The notes under the pieces are model-generated. The model did no database searches and was not told where the DNA came from. It worked only from the letters and a program-made list of their open reading frames with translations. From Actinomycetes bacterium (GTDB lineage: Bacteria; Actinomycetota; Actinomycetes; Actinomycetales; Microbacteriaceae): a stretch of DNA of 5,204 bases. Where the stretch lies: contig JAEYUT010000039.1 in NCBI GenBank assembly GCA_023432305.1, positions 1-5,204 of the forward strand, in the 5' to 3' direction. The translations under genes and the position numbers were made by a program. Each line of letters opens with the position of its first letter. The first letter of the stretch is position 1. Positions 1 through 5,204 of this stretch are shown piece after piece.

Positions 1-1
1 A

Positions 2-7
2 TAGGCT
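2..7 (+). promoter_or_regulatory. Candidate -10 element for a leaderless gmd transcript
   Basis: The hexamer TAGGCT fits the actinobacterial -10 pattern TAnnnT. It ends seven bases before the A of the gmd ATG at 15, so transcription starting at the usual distance would begin on or next to the start codon. No convincing Shine-Dalgarno sequence lies between it and the ATG; the only purine run, AGG at 3-5, is part of the hexamer itself. Any -35 element lies outside the window, so half of the promoter cannot be checked. Confidence 0.45.
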
Positions 8-14
8 CCTTGCT

Positions 15-1028
15 ATGACTTCGGAACCCCGCTCCGCCCTCATCACCGGCATCACCGGCCAGGACGGCCGTCACCTGACCGAGCTGCTGCACACGAAGGG
101 CTACCGGATCTTCGGCCTCATCCGCGGCCAGCAGAACCCGAAGCGCACTCTCATCGAGACCCAGTACCCCTACGTGGAGCTCATCGAGGGCGACCTCACC
201 GACCCCACGTCGGTCATCCGCGCCATGGAGATCGCCGACCCCGACGAGGTCTACAACCTCGGAGCGGTGAGTCACGTCGGCTACTCCTTCAAGAACCCCA
301 CCCTCACTCTCGATGCGACAGGGCGCGGGGTACTCAACGTGCTCGAGGCCGCCCGCGTCACGGGCCGCGCCGAGACCACGCGCATCTACCAGGCCTCGAC
401 CTCGGAGATGTTCGGCGGACTCGACTACAACCGTCCCGGTCGGGGGTACAACGAGTCCTCCCTCTTCCACCCCCGCAGCCCGTACGGCGTCGCCAAGCTC
501 TACGGCCACTGGATCGCGAAGAACTACCGCGAGAGCTACGGAATGTTCGTCTCGTGCGGCATCCTCTTCAACCACGAAGGGGAGTACCGCGGGGTCGAGT
601 TCGTCACGCGCAAGATCACCCACGCGATCGCTCGCATCGATGCCGGGCTGCAGGACCACATCGAGCTCGGCGACCTGTGGCCGAAGCGCGACTGGGGCTA
701 CGCCGGCGACTACGTGCGCGGCATGTGGCAGATGATGCAGCACGACACCCCGGACGACTTCGTCCTGGCGAGCGGCGAGACGCACTCGATCGAAGAATTC
801 CTCTCGCTCGCGTTCCGCGAGATCGGCATCGACGACTGGCGCCCCCACGTCGTGCAGAACCCCGCCTTCATGCGGCCGGCCGAGGTCGACATCCTGCTCG
901 GCGACCCCACCAAGGCGGAGACGGAGCTCGGCTGGAAGCGCGACGTCGATTTCGAAGGGCTCGTCGCCCGCATGGTCGCCCATGATCGGGCGCTCCTCGC
1001 AGGCGCGGACGACCGCGCCGCGAGCTGA
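15..1028 (+). CDS. gmd: GDP-mannose 4,6-dehydratase (extended SDR)
   Basis: This cytoplasmic enzyme of 337 residues probably converts GDP-D-mannose to GDP-4-dehydro-6-deoxy-D-mannose, the entry step to GDP-D-rhamnose, GDP-L-fucose and GDP-6-deoxytalose. The N-terminal Rossmann motif is G12-x-x-G15-Q-D-G18, and the GITGQDG string is the hallmark of Gmd. The catalytic set is visible: T129 and E131 in STSEMFG, and Y157 and K161 in YGVAK. The segments ILFNHE (183-188), FVTRKI (196-201) and KRDWGYAGDYV (224-234), and the C-terminal RPAEVDILLGDPTKA (287-301), are also Gmd-like. It is somewhat shorter than the E. coli enzyme (about 370 residues). The loop after the second strand reads IRGQQNPKR, not the common RRSS-type cofactor loop, so it is a divergent member. 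It heads an operon with the reductase. A related nucleotide-sugar dehydratase is a less likely alternative. Confidence 0.9.
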   Translation: MTSEPRSALITGITGQDGRHLTELLHTKGYRIFGLIRGQQNPKRTLIETQYPYVELIEGDLTDPTSVIRAMEIADPDEVYNLGAVSHVGYSFKNPTLTLDATGRGVLNVLEAARVTGRAETTRIYQASTSEMFGGLDYNRPGRGYNESSLFHPRSPYGVAKLYGHWIAKNYRESYGMFVSCGILFNHEGEYRGVEFVTRKITHAIARIDAGLQDHIELGDLWPKRDWGYAGDYVRGMWQMMQHDTPDDFVLASGETHSIEEFLSLAFREIGIDDWRPHVVQNPAFMRPAEVDILLGDPTKAETELGWKRDVDFEGLVARMVAHDRALLAGADDRAAS

Positions 1029-1960
1029 TGTCCACGATCGTCGTCACCGGTGCTGACGGTTTCGTCGGCCGCCACGTCATCCAGGCGGCCCGCCGCGCAG
1101 GCCACTCCGTCTGGGGAATCACCCGACGCGAGTTCGCGCATGACGACGAGATCCTGAACGATCTGGAGCGCCTCGCGGTCGCCGACCTGCGCACCGAATG
1201 GCCGGCCGACTTCTTCGGGGATGCCGTCGTGCACCTGGCGGGGCTGTCGACGGTGGGAGCCTCCTTCGCGCGCCCGCAGGACTACATCGACGGCAACAGC
1301 GCCATGGTGACCACGATGTGCGAGGCGCACCTCGCATCCGGCGCCCCGGCCCGCATCGTGGGGGTGAGCTCGGGCTCCGTGTACGGCTCCAGCAGCCGCC
1401 CGCTGGTGGAGAGCTCGCCCACGAAGCCGACGTCGCCGTACGTCGTGAGCAAGCTGCTGGTCGAGACTCAGCTGGAGTACTACCGCATCCGGGGCCTGCG
1501 CACCAGCGTCGCCCGTCCGTTCAACCATGTCGGACCCGGTCAGAGACGCGGCTTCCTCATCCCGGATCTGACGGCCCGCGTCCGTGCGCTCGCGCCCGGC
1601 GAGACTCTCGTCGCGGGCGACCTGTCGGCCCGACGGGACTACACCGATGTGCGGGATGTCGCCGACGCGTACATCCGCCTCTGCGTCGTCGACGAACCTC
1701 CCGCGCTCGTCAACGTCGCGAGCGGGCAGTCGAGAAGCGGACTCGATATCCTCGAACTCGTGTGCGAGGCCCTCGACCGCGAGATGCCCGAGGTCACCAC
1801 GGATCCTGCGCTGCTTCGACCCTCCGAGATCCGCGAAGTGACGGGCGACGCCTCTCTGCTTCGCACGCTGGGCTGGGAGACGACGATCCCCCTCCGGCGT
1901 TCGATCGCAGAATTCGTCGCTGACAGCGTCGACGCCGCCGAAACCCCGTCCCGCGACTAG
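1028..1960 (+). CDS. rmd: GDP-4-dehydro-6-deoxy-D-mannose reductase-like SDR
   Basis: This extended short-chain dehydrogenase of 310 residues probably reduces the 4-keto group of the Gmd product to give GDP-D-rhamnose. It has G8-x-x-G11-x-x-G14 for NAD(P) binding, the SSGSVYG segment at 114-120, and the catalytic Y138-x-x-x-K142. The stretches RPFNHVGPGQ (163-172), GFLIPDL (175-181) and ARRDYTDVRDV (201-211) match the Rmd subgroup closely, as does the C-terminal LRPSEIREVTGDASLLRTLGW region (263-283), which resembles the substrate-binding end of GDP-sugar reductases. The start ATG overlaps the gmd stop by one base (TGATG, 1026-1030), which suggests translational coupling and a shared substrate pathway. 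The alternative is a GDP-6-deoxy-D-talose synthetase (Tld type), which cannot be separated by eye because the two differ in the stereochemistry of reduction. The stop codon overlaps that of the opposite-strand gene. Confidence 0.8.
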   Translation: MSTIVVTGADGFVGRHVIQAARRAGHSVWGITRREFAHDDEILNDLERLAVADLRTEWPADFFGDAVVHLAGLSTVGASFARPQDYIDGNSAMVTTMCEAHLASGAPARIVGVSSGSVYGSSSRPLVESSPTKPTSPYVVSKLLVETQLEYYRIRGLRTSVARPFNHVGPGQRRGFLIPDLTARVRALAPGETLVAGDLSARRDYTDVRDVADAYIRLCVVDEPPALVNVASGQSRSGLDILELVCEALDREMPEVTTDPALLRPSEIREVTGDASLLRTLGWETTIPLRRSIAEFVADSVDAAETPSRD

Positions 1961-4038
1961 CTGCTGAGCGCGCGCGCCATCAGCTCGTCGATCTGCTCCG
2001 CAAGGTCGCGGCGGAATCGCTCCCACGACCAGGACTCCACCGCGCGACCGTAGGCGTTCACGATGAGGCGTCGACGCAGAGACCGATCTGCGGCGAGCCT
2101 CTCCACGGCGGCGAGCGTCGCCTCGACATCGAGACCGTCGACCTCCAGCGCTGTCACACCGTCCTCGAGCAGCCCCTCATCGCCCGCAGGGCGCAGGCTG
2201 ATCACGGGGAGGCTGAGGAGCATCGCCTGCAGCGCATCGTCCGGCTCCGCCGAGAGGAGCGCGTGACACTCGATCGTGGGCAGGGTGTCAAGCGCTCCTC
2301 GGCGCTCGCCGCGGTGACGCAGCGCAGAATCACCGTAGCCACCCGCGGATGAGGGGGCCTTCTCGGCGAAGACATCGACGACGAGTGCCACACCGCGTGC
2401 ACGCGCCGCGTCCACCAGCGCTCCGAGGAAGCTCAGTTCGCTGGCCTGCGGCGTCCGCGGCCACAGGAGGCGGAAAGGATTCGCATCCGAGAACACGGCA
2501 TCGTCGTGGGCGTAGCTGTAGTCGCGGCGGCTCGGCGAGGTGAGCGGCTCCTCGATCGACGGAACGCGGATCACGACGCCGTCGCGGTCGACGAGCTCGA
2601 TGCACCGCTCCAGCAGGGGTTCACGTTCCGCGGCGACGACGTGCACCCCCGGTCGCGGCGCCGTCTCCCCCTCTGTCGTGATCGCAAGAGCTGACATCCG
2701 GCGGTCGCTCGCGACCGCGCGACCGAGCGCGTCGATCGCGCCGCCGAATCCGACCACGATGCGAGCACCGGACCAGGCGACCACCTGTTCGATGGCGCGC
2801 TGTCGCCTCGCGGGAGACAGCTGCGCCCAGCTCCAGTGCGCCGCGACGAGGCGAGTCCTTCGCGGGGTCTCACCATATGCCGCATCGTCAGGAGGGAAGA
2901 GGAGGCCGGAGACGGCGCCCTCAGCTCGCGCATCCGCCGTCAGCGCCCTCAGGTACTGACGGGAAGCGGCACCCACGCGAGATGAGCCGATCGAGGTGGT
3001 GACGACGAGCACCTCAGGCGAGCATCCCTCCGCTCGAAGCGCCTCGAGGGTGTCGAGCACGAGCGATCCGAACGCCGATCCGGAAGCGGGGCGCTCAGGA
3101 AGCCCCCGCCAGCGTCGCGCGACTGCGGCGGCCGAGGAGTCGAGCGCGGTCGCCGCGTCGAGTGCCGCCGCGAGTCGCGCACTCGGTCGCGGGCGCAGCC
3201 GACGCGGGCGGGTGAGCCCCGCACGATGCGACACCGCGCCGGCTGCCGCTCGTATCGGCGCTGGGAGGCGACGAGAGGCCGCCCGTGCGCGCCGCACCGC
3301 GCCGCGCACGATGCGCACCGCACCAGTGGGCGGGGGCGCGGTGTCGCCGGGCGGGTGGAGAGCGATGAGCGCACGGACATCGACATCCGATGACAGCGGC
3401 CCCAGTGGGTGCGCGTGCGCGCCCAGCCGCACTGCGACGCTCTCGAGAACATTCGAGTGGATGAGCGCCTGGGTGGCGAGGGCCGCGTTGAGGGAGCGCA
3501 CGAGATCGCGTCCGCTCGCGGCTCTCGGGATGGTGAGCCCCTTGAGCGCGGTACGCCGCGTCATGAGAACCGGCGCCCACACCTCCTGCGCGATGACGCG
3601 CGTGACCGACAGGCTCTCGCCGGGTGAGTGCGAACGCCAGAGCGAGGGCCGAGGGCCTGCCTCGGCGATCCACTCCGGGTGCAGCACCCGCGCATCGGCG
3701 TCGTCGGCGAGCAATTCGGCCGCCGCGAGGAATTCGGAGTCGATGATGTGCCGTCCGTCGCTGATCGAGACGACGGCGCTCGCGTCGGCGGCGATCTCGC
3801 GCTCCAGGGCGCCCGCGAGATCGTCCCCTGCGGAGCAGATGCGAAGCCGATCGCTCTGGCGGGCCAGCCACGCGCCGAGCTCGGCGTTCGCCGAGCCGAG
3901 CTCGGTGCCGAGGATGAGCACGGTGCGGGCCTCGACGCCTTCCGCGGAGAGAGCACCCTGAGTGAGCTCGAGACTGCGCAGAACAGCCGCCGAACCTGCG
4001 TGCCACTCGTCCATGACGACCAACGATGTGACCAGCAT
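1957..4038 (-). CDS. Large two-part glycosyltransferase-like protein
   Basis: This is a protein of 693 residues. Residues 1-230 look like a GT-A (GT2-type) domain: the N terminus is a hydrophobic strand (SLVVMD), and SISDGRHIIDSEFL at 91-104 sits where GT2 enzymes carry their DxD region, though only loosely matched. Residues 240-290 form a basic linker with 15 Arg and no Asp or Glu. Residues 320-693 resemble a GT-B (GT4-type) enzyme: VIRVPS (489-494) in place of the usual VIPNG, LLWPRTP (524-530) where RxxxxKG is expected, and SAEPDDALQAM (596-606) followed by LPVIS (610-614) and EDGVTALEV (625-633). The GT4 donor-site Lys and second Glu appear replaced. The ATG at 4038 is preferred over the in-frame GTG at 4059 because GAGGAG lies six bases upstream of it. 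No signal peptide or clear membrane helix is seen. The specific sugar is unknown; a role in cell-wall glycan assembly is inferred from the neighbours. Confidence 0.75.
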   Translation of the reverse strand: MLVTSLVVMDEWHAGSAAVLRSLELTQGALSAEGVEARTVLILGTELGSANAELGAWLARQSDRLRICSAGDDLAGALEREIAADASAVVSISDGRHIIDSEFLAAAELLADDADARVLHPEWIAEAGPRPSLWRSHSPGESLSVTRVIAQEVWAPVLMTRRTALKGLTIPRAASGRDLVRSLNAALATQALIHSNVLESVAVRLGAHAHPLGPLSSDVDVRALIALHPPGDTAPPPTGAVRIVRGAVRRARAASRRLPAPIRAAAGAVSHRAGLTRPRRLRPRPSARLAAALDAATALDSSAAAVARRWRGLPERPASGSAFGSLVLDTLEALRAEGCSPEVLVVTTSIGSSRVGAASRQYLRALTADARAEGAVSGLLFPPDDAAYGETPRRTRLVAAHWSWAQLSPARRQRAIEQVVAWSGARIVVGFGGAIDALGRAVASDRRMSALAITTEGETAPRPGVHVVAAEREPLLERCIELVDRDGVVIRVPSIEEPLTSPSRRDYSYAHDDAVFSDANPFRLLWPRTPQASELSFLGALVDAARARGVALVVDVFAEKAPSSAGGYGDSALRHRGERRGALDTLPTIECHALLSAEPDDALQAMLLSLPVISLRPAGDEGLLEDGVTALEVDGLDVEATLAAVERLAADRSLRRRLIVNAYGRAVESWSWERFRRDLAEQIDELMARALSS

Positions 4039-4044
4039 GGTCGA

Positions 4045-4050
4045 CTCCTC
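4045..4050 (-). promoter_or_regulatory. Shine-Dalgarno site that decides the large glycosyltransferase start
   Basis: On the minus strand the sequence reads GAGGAG, then TCGACC, then ATG at 4038-4036. The six-base spacing is optimal. The upstream in-frame GTG at 4059-4057 has no purine-rich stretch before it (CTGTCGCCG precedes it), so this site moves the start seven codons downstream and makes the protein 693 residues long instead of 700. Confidence 0.8.
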
Positions 4051-4082
4051 GCTTCCCACCGGCGACAGGCACCGTCGGCCAG

Positions 4083-4088
4083 ATTCTC
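4083..4088 (-). promoter_or_regulatory. Candidate -10 element for the leftward glycosyltransferase gene
   Basis: On the minus strand the hexamer reads GAGAAT, which agrees with TATAAT at four of six positions, including the conserved A at position 2 and the final T. Seventeen bases upstream is GTGCGA (4106-4111), which matches TTGACA at only three positions. A start near 4076 would give a leader of about 38 bases containing the GAGGAG ribosome binding site. The match is modest, but it lies in the only non-coding space available for this promoter. Confidence 0.3.
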
Positions 4089-4147
4089 GCAGACATCAGC
4101 ACCGCTCGCACACCGCCGCCCCGCACGCACCCGCAGCCCACTCGTGG

Positions 4148-4153
4148 GATAGT
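4148..4153 (+). promoter_or_regulatory. Candidate extended -10 element for the GT2 gene
   Basis: GATAGT is preceded directly by TGG (4145-4147), which gives a TGn extended -10 arrangement. This fits the absence of any TTG-like -35 hexamer in the C-rich sequence at 4111-4140. Transcription would start near 4160 and leave a leader of about 28 bases with a ribosome binding site at 4180-4183. The GTG at 4152 would then lie inside the promoter and could not be the start codon. Confidence 0.42.
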
Positions 4154-4179
4154 GGCACCATCGCCCTCCTCACCCGATC

Positions 4180-4183
4180 GGAG
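4180..4183 (+). promoter_or_regulatory. Shine-Dalgarno site for the GT2 gene
   Basis: GGAG stands four bases (CCGA) before the ATG at 4188. The spacing is slightly short but workable. It supports the ATG over the in-frame GTG at 4152, which has no ribosome binding site and would add 12 Pro/Ser-rich residues with no counterpart in the GT2 fold. Confidence 0.6.
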
Positions 4184-4187
4184 CCGA

Positions 4188-5051
4188 ATGCAAGAGCCCT
4201 CTGTAGCGGTCATCGTCACGTGCTACAACCAGGAGCGCTACATCCGCCAGGCGCTCGACTCGATCGTCGCCCAGACGCTGCAGCCACAGGATGTCGTGGT
4301 CATCGACGGCTTCTCATCCGACCGTTCCGTGGAGGTCATCCAGGACTGGATGGACGAGACCGGATACCCGATCACGTTCATCGCCCACGACCGGAACTAC
4401 GGTCTCTGCGCCACGCTCAACCAGGGCATGGACAACCTCTCCAGCGATTTCGTCTGCACGCTCTACGGCGACGATTGGCTGGAGCCCGACCGGTTCGCCC
4501 GACAAGCACCGCTTCTCGCCGCGGCACCTGACGACGTGTGCATGGTCGTCGGGTCGATGCGCGAAGTCGACCGCTTCGGCGAGCGCATCGCAGATCACGA
4601 TTTCACCGAACGCGTCGCACCGCTCGTCGACGCATCGCGCCAGGATCGGCTGCACCGCCTCATCGTCGCCAACACGATCCCCTCGCCCGCTGTGATGCTC
4701 CGCGCGGATGCGGTCCGCGCCGTCGGCGGCTACGACGAGACCCTGACATTCGACGACTACGACATGTGGATGCGGCTCCTCACCCGCTACGACCTCGCCT
4801 TCGACCCCGCGATCGTCGTCAACTACAGGCTCCTCCCGTCGAGCCTCTCCCGCAGCAGGGACCGCTATGGCGACTTCCTCCTGAGCGAAGCGCGCATGAT
4901 CCACAAGCACGCCGGGATCTCGCCGGAGATCGACGAGGCGATCCGCACGCGTCTTGTCGCCACGGAGGGCCTGCTCGTCGGCTTCGCCGATCAGCCCCGG
5001 CTCGAGCGCCTTCGCGGCCTGCTCGAGGATCTTCCGGTGCCGCACTCCTAG
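4188..5051 (+). CDS. GT2 family glycosyltransferase
   Basis: This inverting glycosyltransferase of 287 residues has a GT-A fold. The protein opens directly into the first strand and nucleotide-binding loop, VAVIVTCYNQERYI (6-19). VVIDGFSSDRS (37-47) follows, a variant of the classic DDGSxDGS nucleotide site with D40 and D45. LYGDDWLEPDRF (92-103) supplies the metal-binding DxD equivalent (D95, D96). AVRAVGGYDETLTFDDYDMWMRL (175-197) contains the E/D-D acid motif that usually holds the catalytic base (D189, D190). All key GT2 residues are therefore present and the enzyme is probably active. No transmembrane helix is visible, so it is a cytoplasmic or membrane-surface enzyme that uses a nucleotide sugar; the donor and acceptor cannot be read from the sequence. 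It is divergent from the large glycosyltransferase and convergent with the next gene, 7 bp away. The start is set by GGAG upstream and by the match to the family N terminus. Confidence 0.88.
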   Translation: MQEPSVAVIVTCYNQERYIRQALDSIVAQTLQPQDVVVIDGFSSDRSVEVIQDWMDETGYPITFIAHDRNYGLCATLNQGMDNLSSDFVCTLYGDDWLEPDRFARQAPLLAAAPDDVCMVVGSMREVDRFGERIADHDFTERVAPLVDASRQDRLHRLIVANTIPSPAVMLRADAVRAVGGYDETLTFDDYDMWMRLLTRYDLAFDPAIVVNYRLLPSSLSRSRDRYGDFLLSEARMIHKHAGISPEIDEAIRTRLVATEGLLVGFADQPRLERLRGLLEDLPVPHS

Positions 5052-5058
5052 ACGCGAG

Positions 5059-5204
5059 CTACGCGAGTCGCCGATAGAACTCGAGATACGCGTCCTGCGG
5101 CACCGGCGGCAGATAGACGCTGTCGAGCACCGCGCGGGCATGCGCCGCGTCGTACTGGGTCTCCAGCGCGGTCAGCAGCCCTCGCAGCAGGTCGTCGCTG
5201 TCAC
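5059..5204 (-). CDS. C-terminal end of an unidentified protein, cut by the window edge
   Basis: A minus-strand reading frame enters from the right edge and ends at a TAG at 5061-5059, giving the last 47 residues of a protein. It begins DSDDLLRGLL and ends YLEFYRRLA. Of the 47 sense codons, 41 end in G or C, as expected for a real gene here, and the frame stops seven bases from the end of the GT2 gene, a normal convergent layout. The fragment is largely helical in character, with a VYLPPVPQ break. I do not recognise the family. A tail of another glycosyltransferase or polysaccharide-processing enzyme is plausible from location only. Confidence 0.6.
   Translation of the reverse strand, partial: DSDDLLRGLLTALETQYDAAHARAVLDSVYLPPVPQDAYLEFYRRLA

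Noticed and set aside
710..2026. A 438-codon open frame on the minus strand opposite gmd and rmd
   Set aside because: It lies antisense to two genes with clear family motifs, spans their junction, shows no recognisable domain and has the Arg/Asp/Ala-rich composition typical of shadow frames in GC-rich DNA.
3873..3906. Perfect 14-bp palindrome CGCCGAGCTCGGCG followed 21 bp later by a near copy
   Set aside because: It lies inside the large glycosyltransferase gene and is explained by the in-frame repeated residues ELGS and ELGA, seven codons apart. No regulatory role is needed.
2996..3961. A 321-codon plus-strand open frame opposite the large glycosyltransferase
   Set aside because: Its low-complexity Ser/Ala/Arg composition and lack of motifs fit an antisense shadow. 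The minus-strand frame has the glycosyltransferase-like signals and a strong ribosome binding site.
4039..4187. A small RNA, riboswitch or small gene in the divergent intergenic region
   Set aside because: The 149 bp is taken up by probable promoters and ribosome binding sites. I saw no stable paired structure and no short frame with a ribosome binding site of its own.
3095..4219. A 374-codon minus-strand open frame overlapping the large glycosyltransferase
   Set aside because: It is an out-of-frame shadow of the same gene. Its product is extremely Arg, Ala and Gly rich without any motif, and it would cross the divergent promoter region.
5052..5070. Possible small hairpin CGCG-AGCTA-CGCG as a bidirectional terminator between the last two genes
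   Set aside because: The stem is only four base pairs, there is no T-run, and it overlaps the stop of the right-hand gene, so it is too weak to call.

Overview
The window is GC-rich, with third codon positions nearly all G or C, and it is densely packed. The only stretch of any length without a gene is 149 bp. Base composition, codon use and a probable leaderless promoter point to a high-GC Gram-positive actinobacterium. A Microbacteriaceae member such as Microbacterium fits best, but that genus-level guess is inference. There are four complete genes and one cut by the right edge, all apparently part of a surface-polysaccharide (cell-wall glycan) locus.

Left part (15-1960, + strand): a two-gene operon. 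The first gene encodes a GDP-mannose 4,6-dehydratase (Gmd-like). The second, joined by a one-base TGATG overlap, encodes an extended SDR with the signatures of GDP-4-dehydro-6-deoxy-D-mannose reductase (Rmd-like). Together they should turn GDP-D-mannose into GDP-D-rhamnose; GDP-6-deoxy-D-talose is the main alternative. A TAGGCT hexamer seven bases before the gmd ATG suggests a leaderless transcript.

Middle (1957-4038, - strand): a 693-residue protein read as two glycosyltransferase-like parts joined by an arginine-rich linker with no acidic residues. The usual catalytic or donor-binding residues of the GT-B half look substituted. Its stop codon and the rmd stop codon share one CTAG palindrome. 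The true start is probably the ATG at 4038, which has a strong GAGGAG ribosome binding site, not the upstream in-frame GTG.

Divergent intergenic region (4039-4187): carries ribosome binding sites and candidate promoters for the leftward large glycosyltransferase and the rightward GT2 gene.

Right part (4188-5051, + strand): a well-conserved GT2 family glycosyltransferase of 287 residues. After a 7-bp gap comes the C-terminal end of a further leftward gene (5059 to the window edge) of unknown function.

In the working model, gmd and rmd supply an activated 6-deoxyhexose, and the two flanking glycosyltransferases add this or other sugars to a growing cell-wall polysaccharide. No defence system, mobile element, CRISPR array, tRNA or rRNA was seen. 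The points most worth a second look are the two-part glycosyltransferase with degenerate motifs, the shared palindromic stop and the leaderless gmd start.
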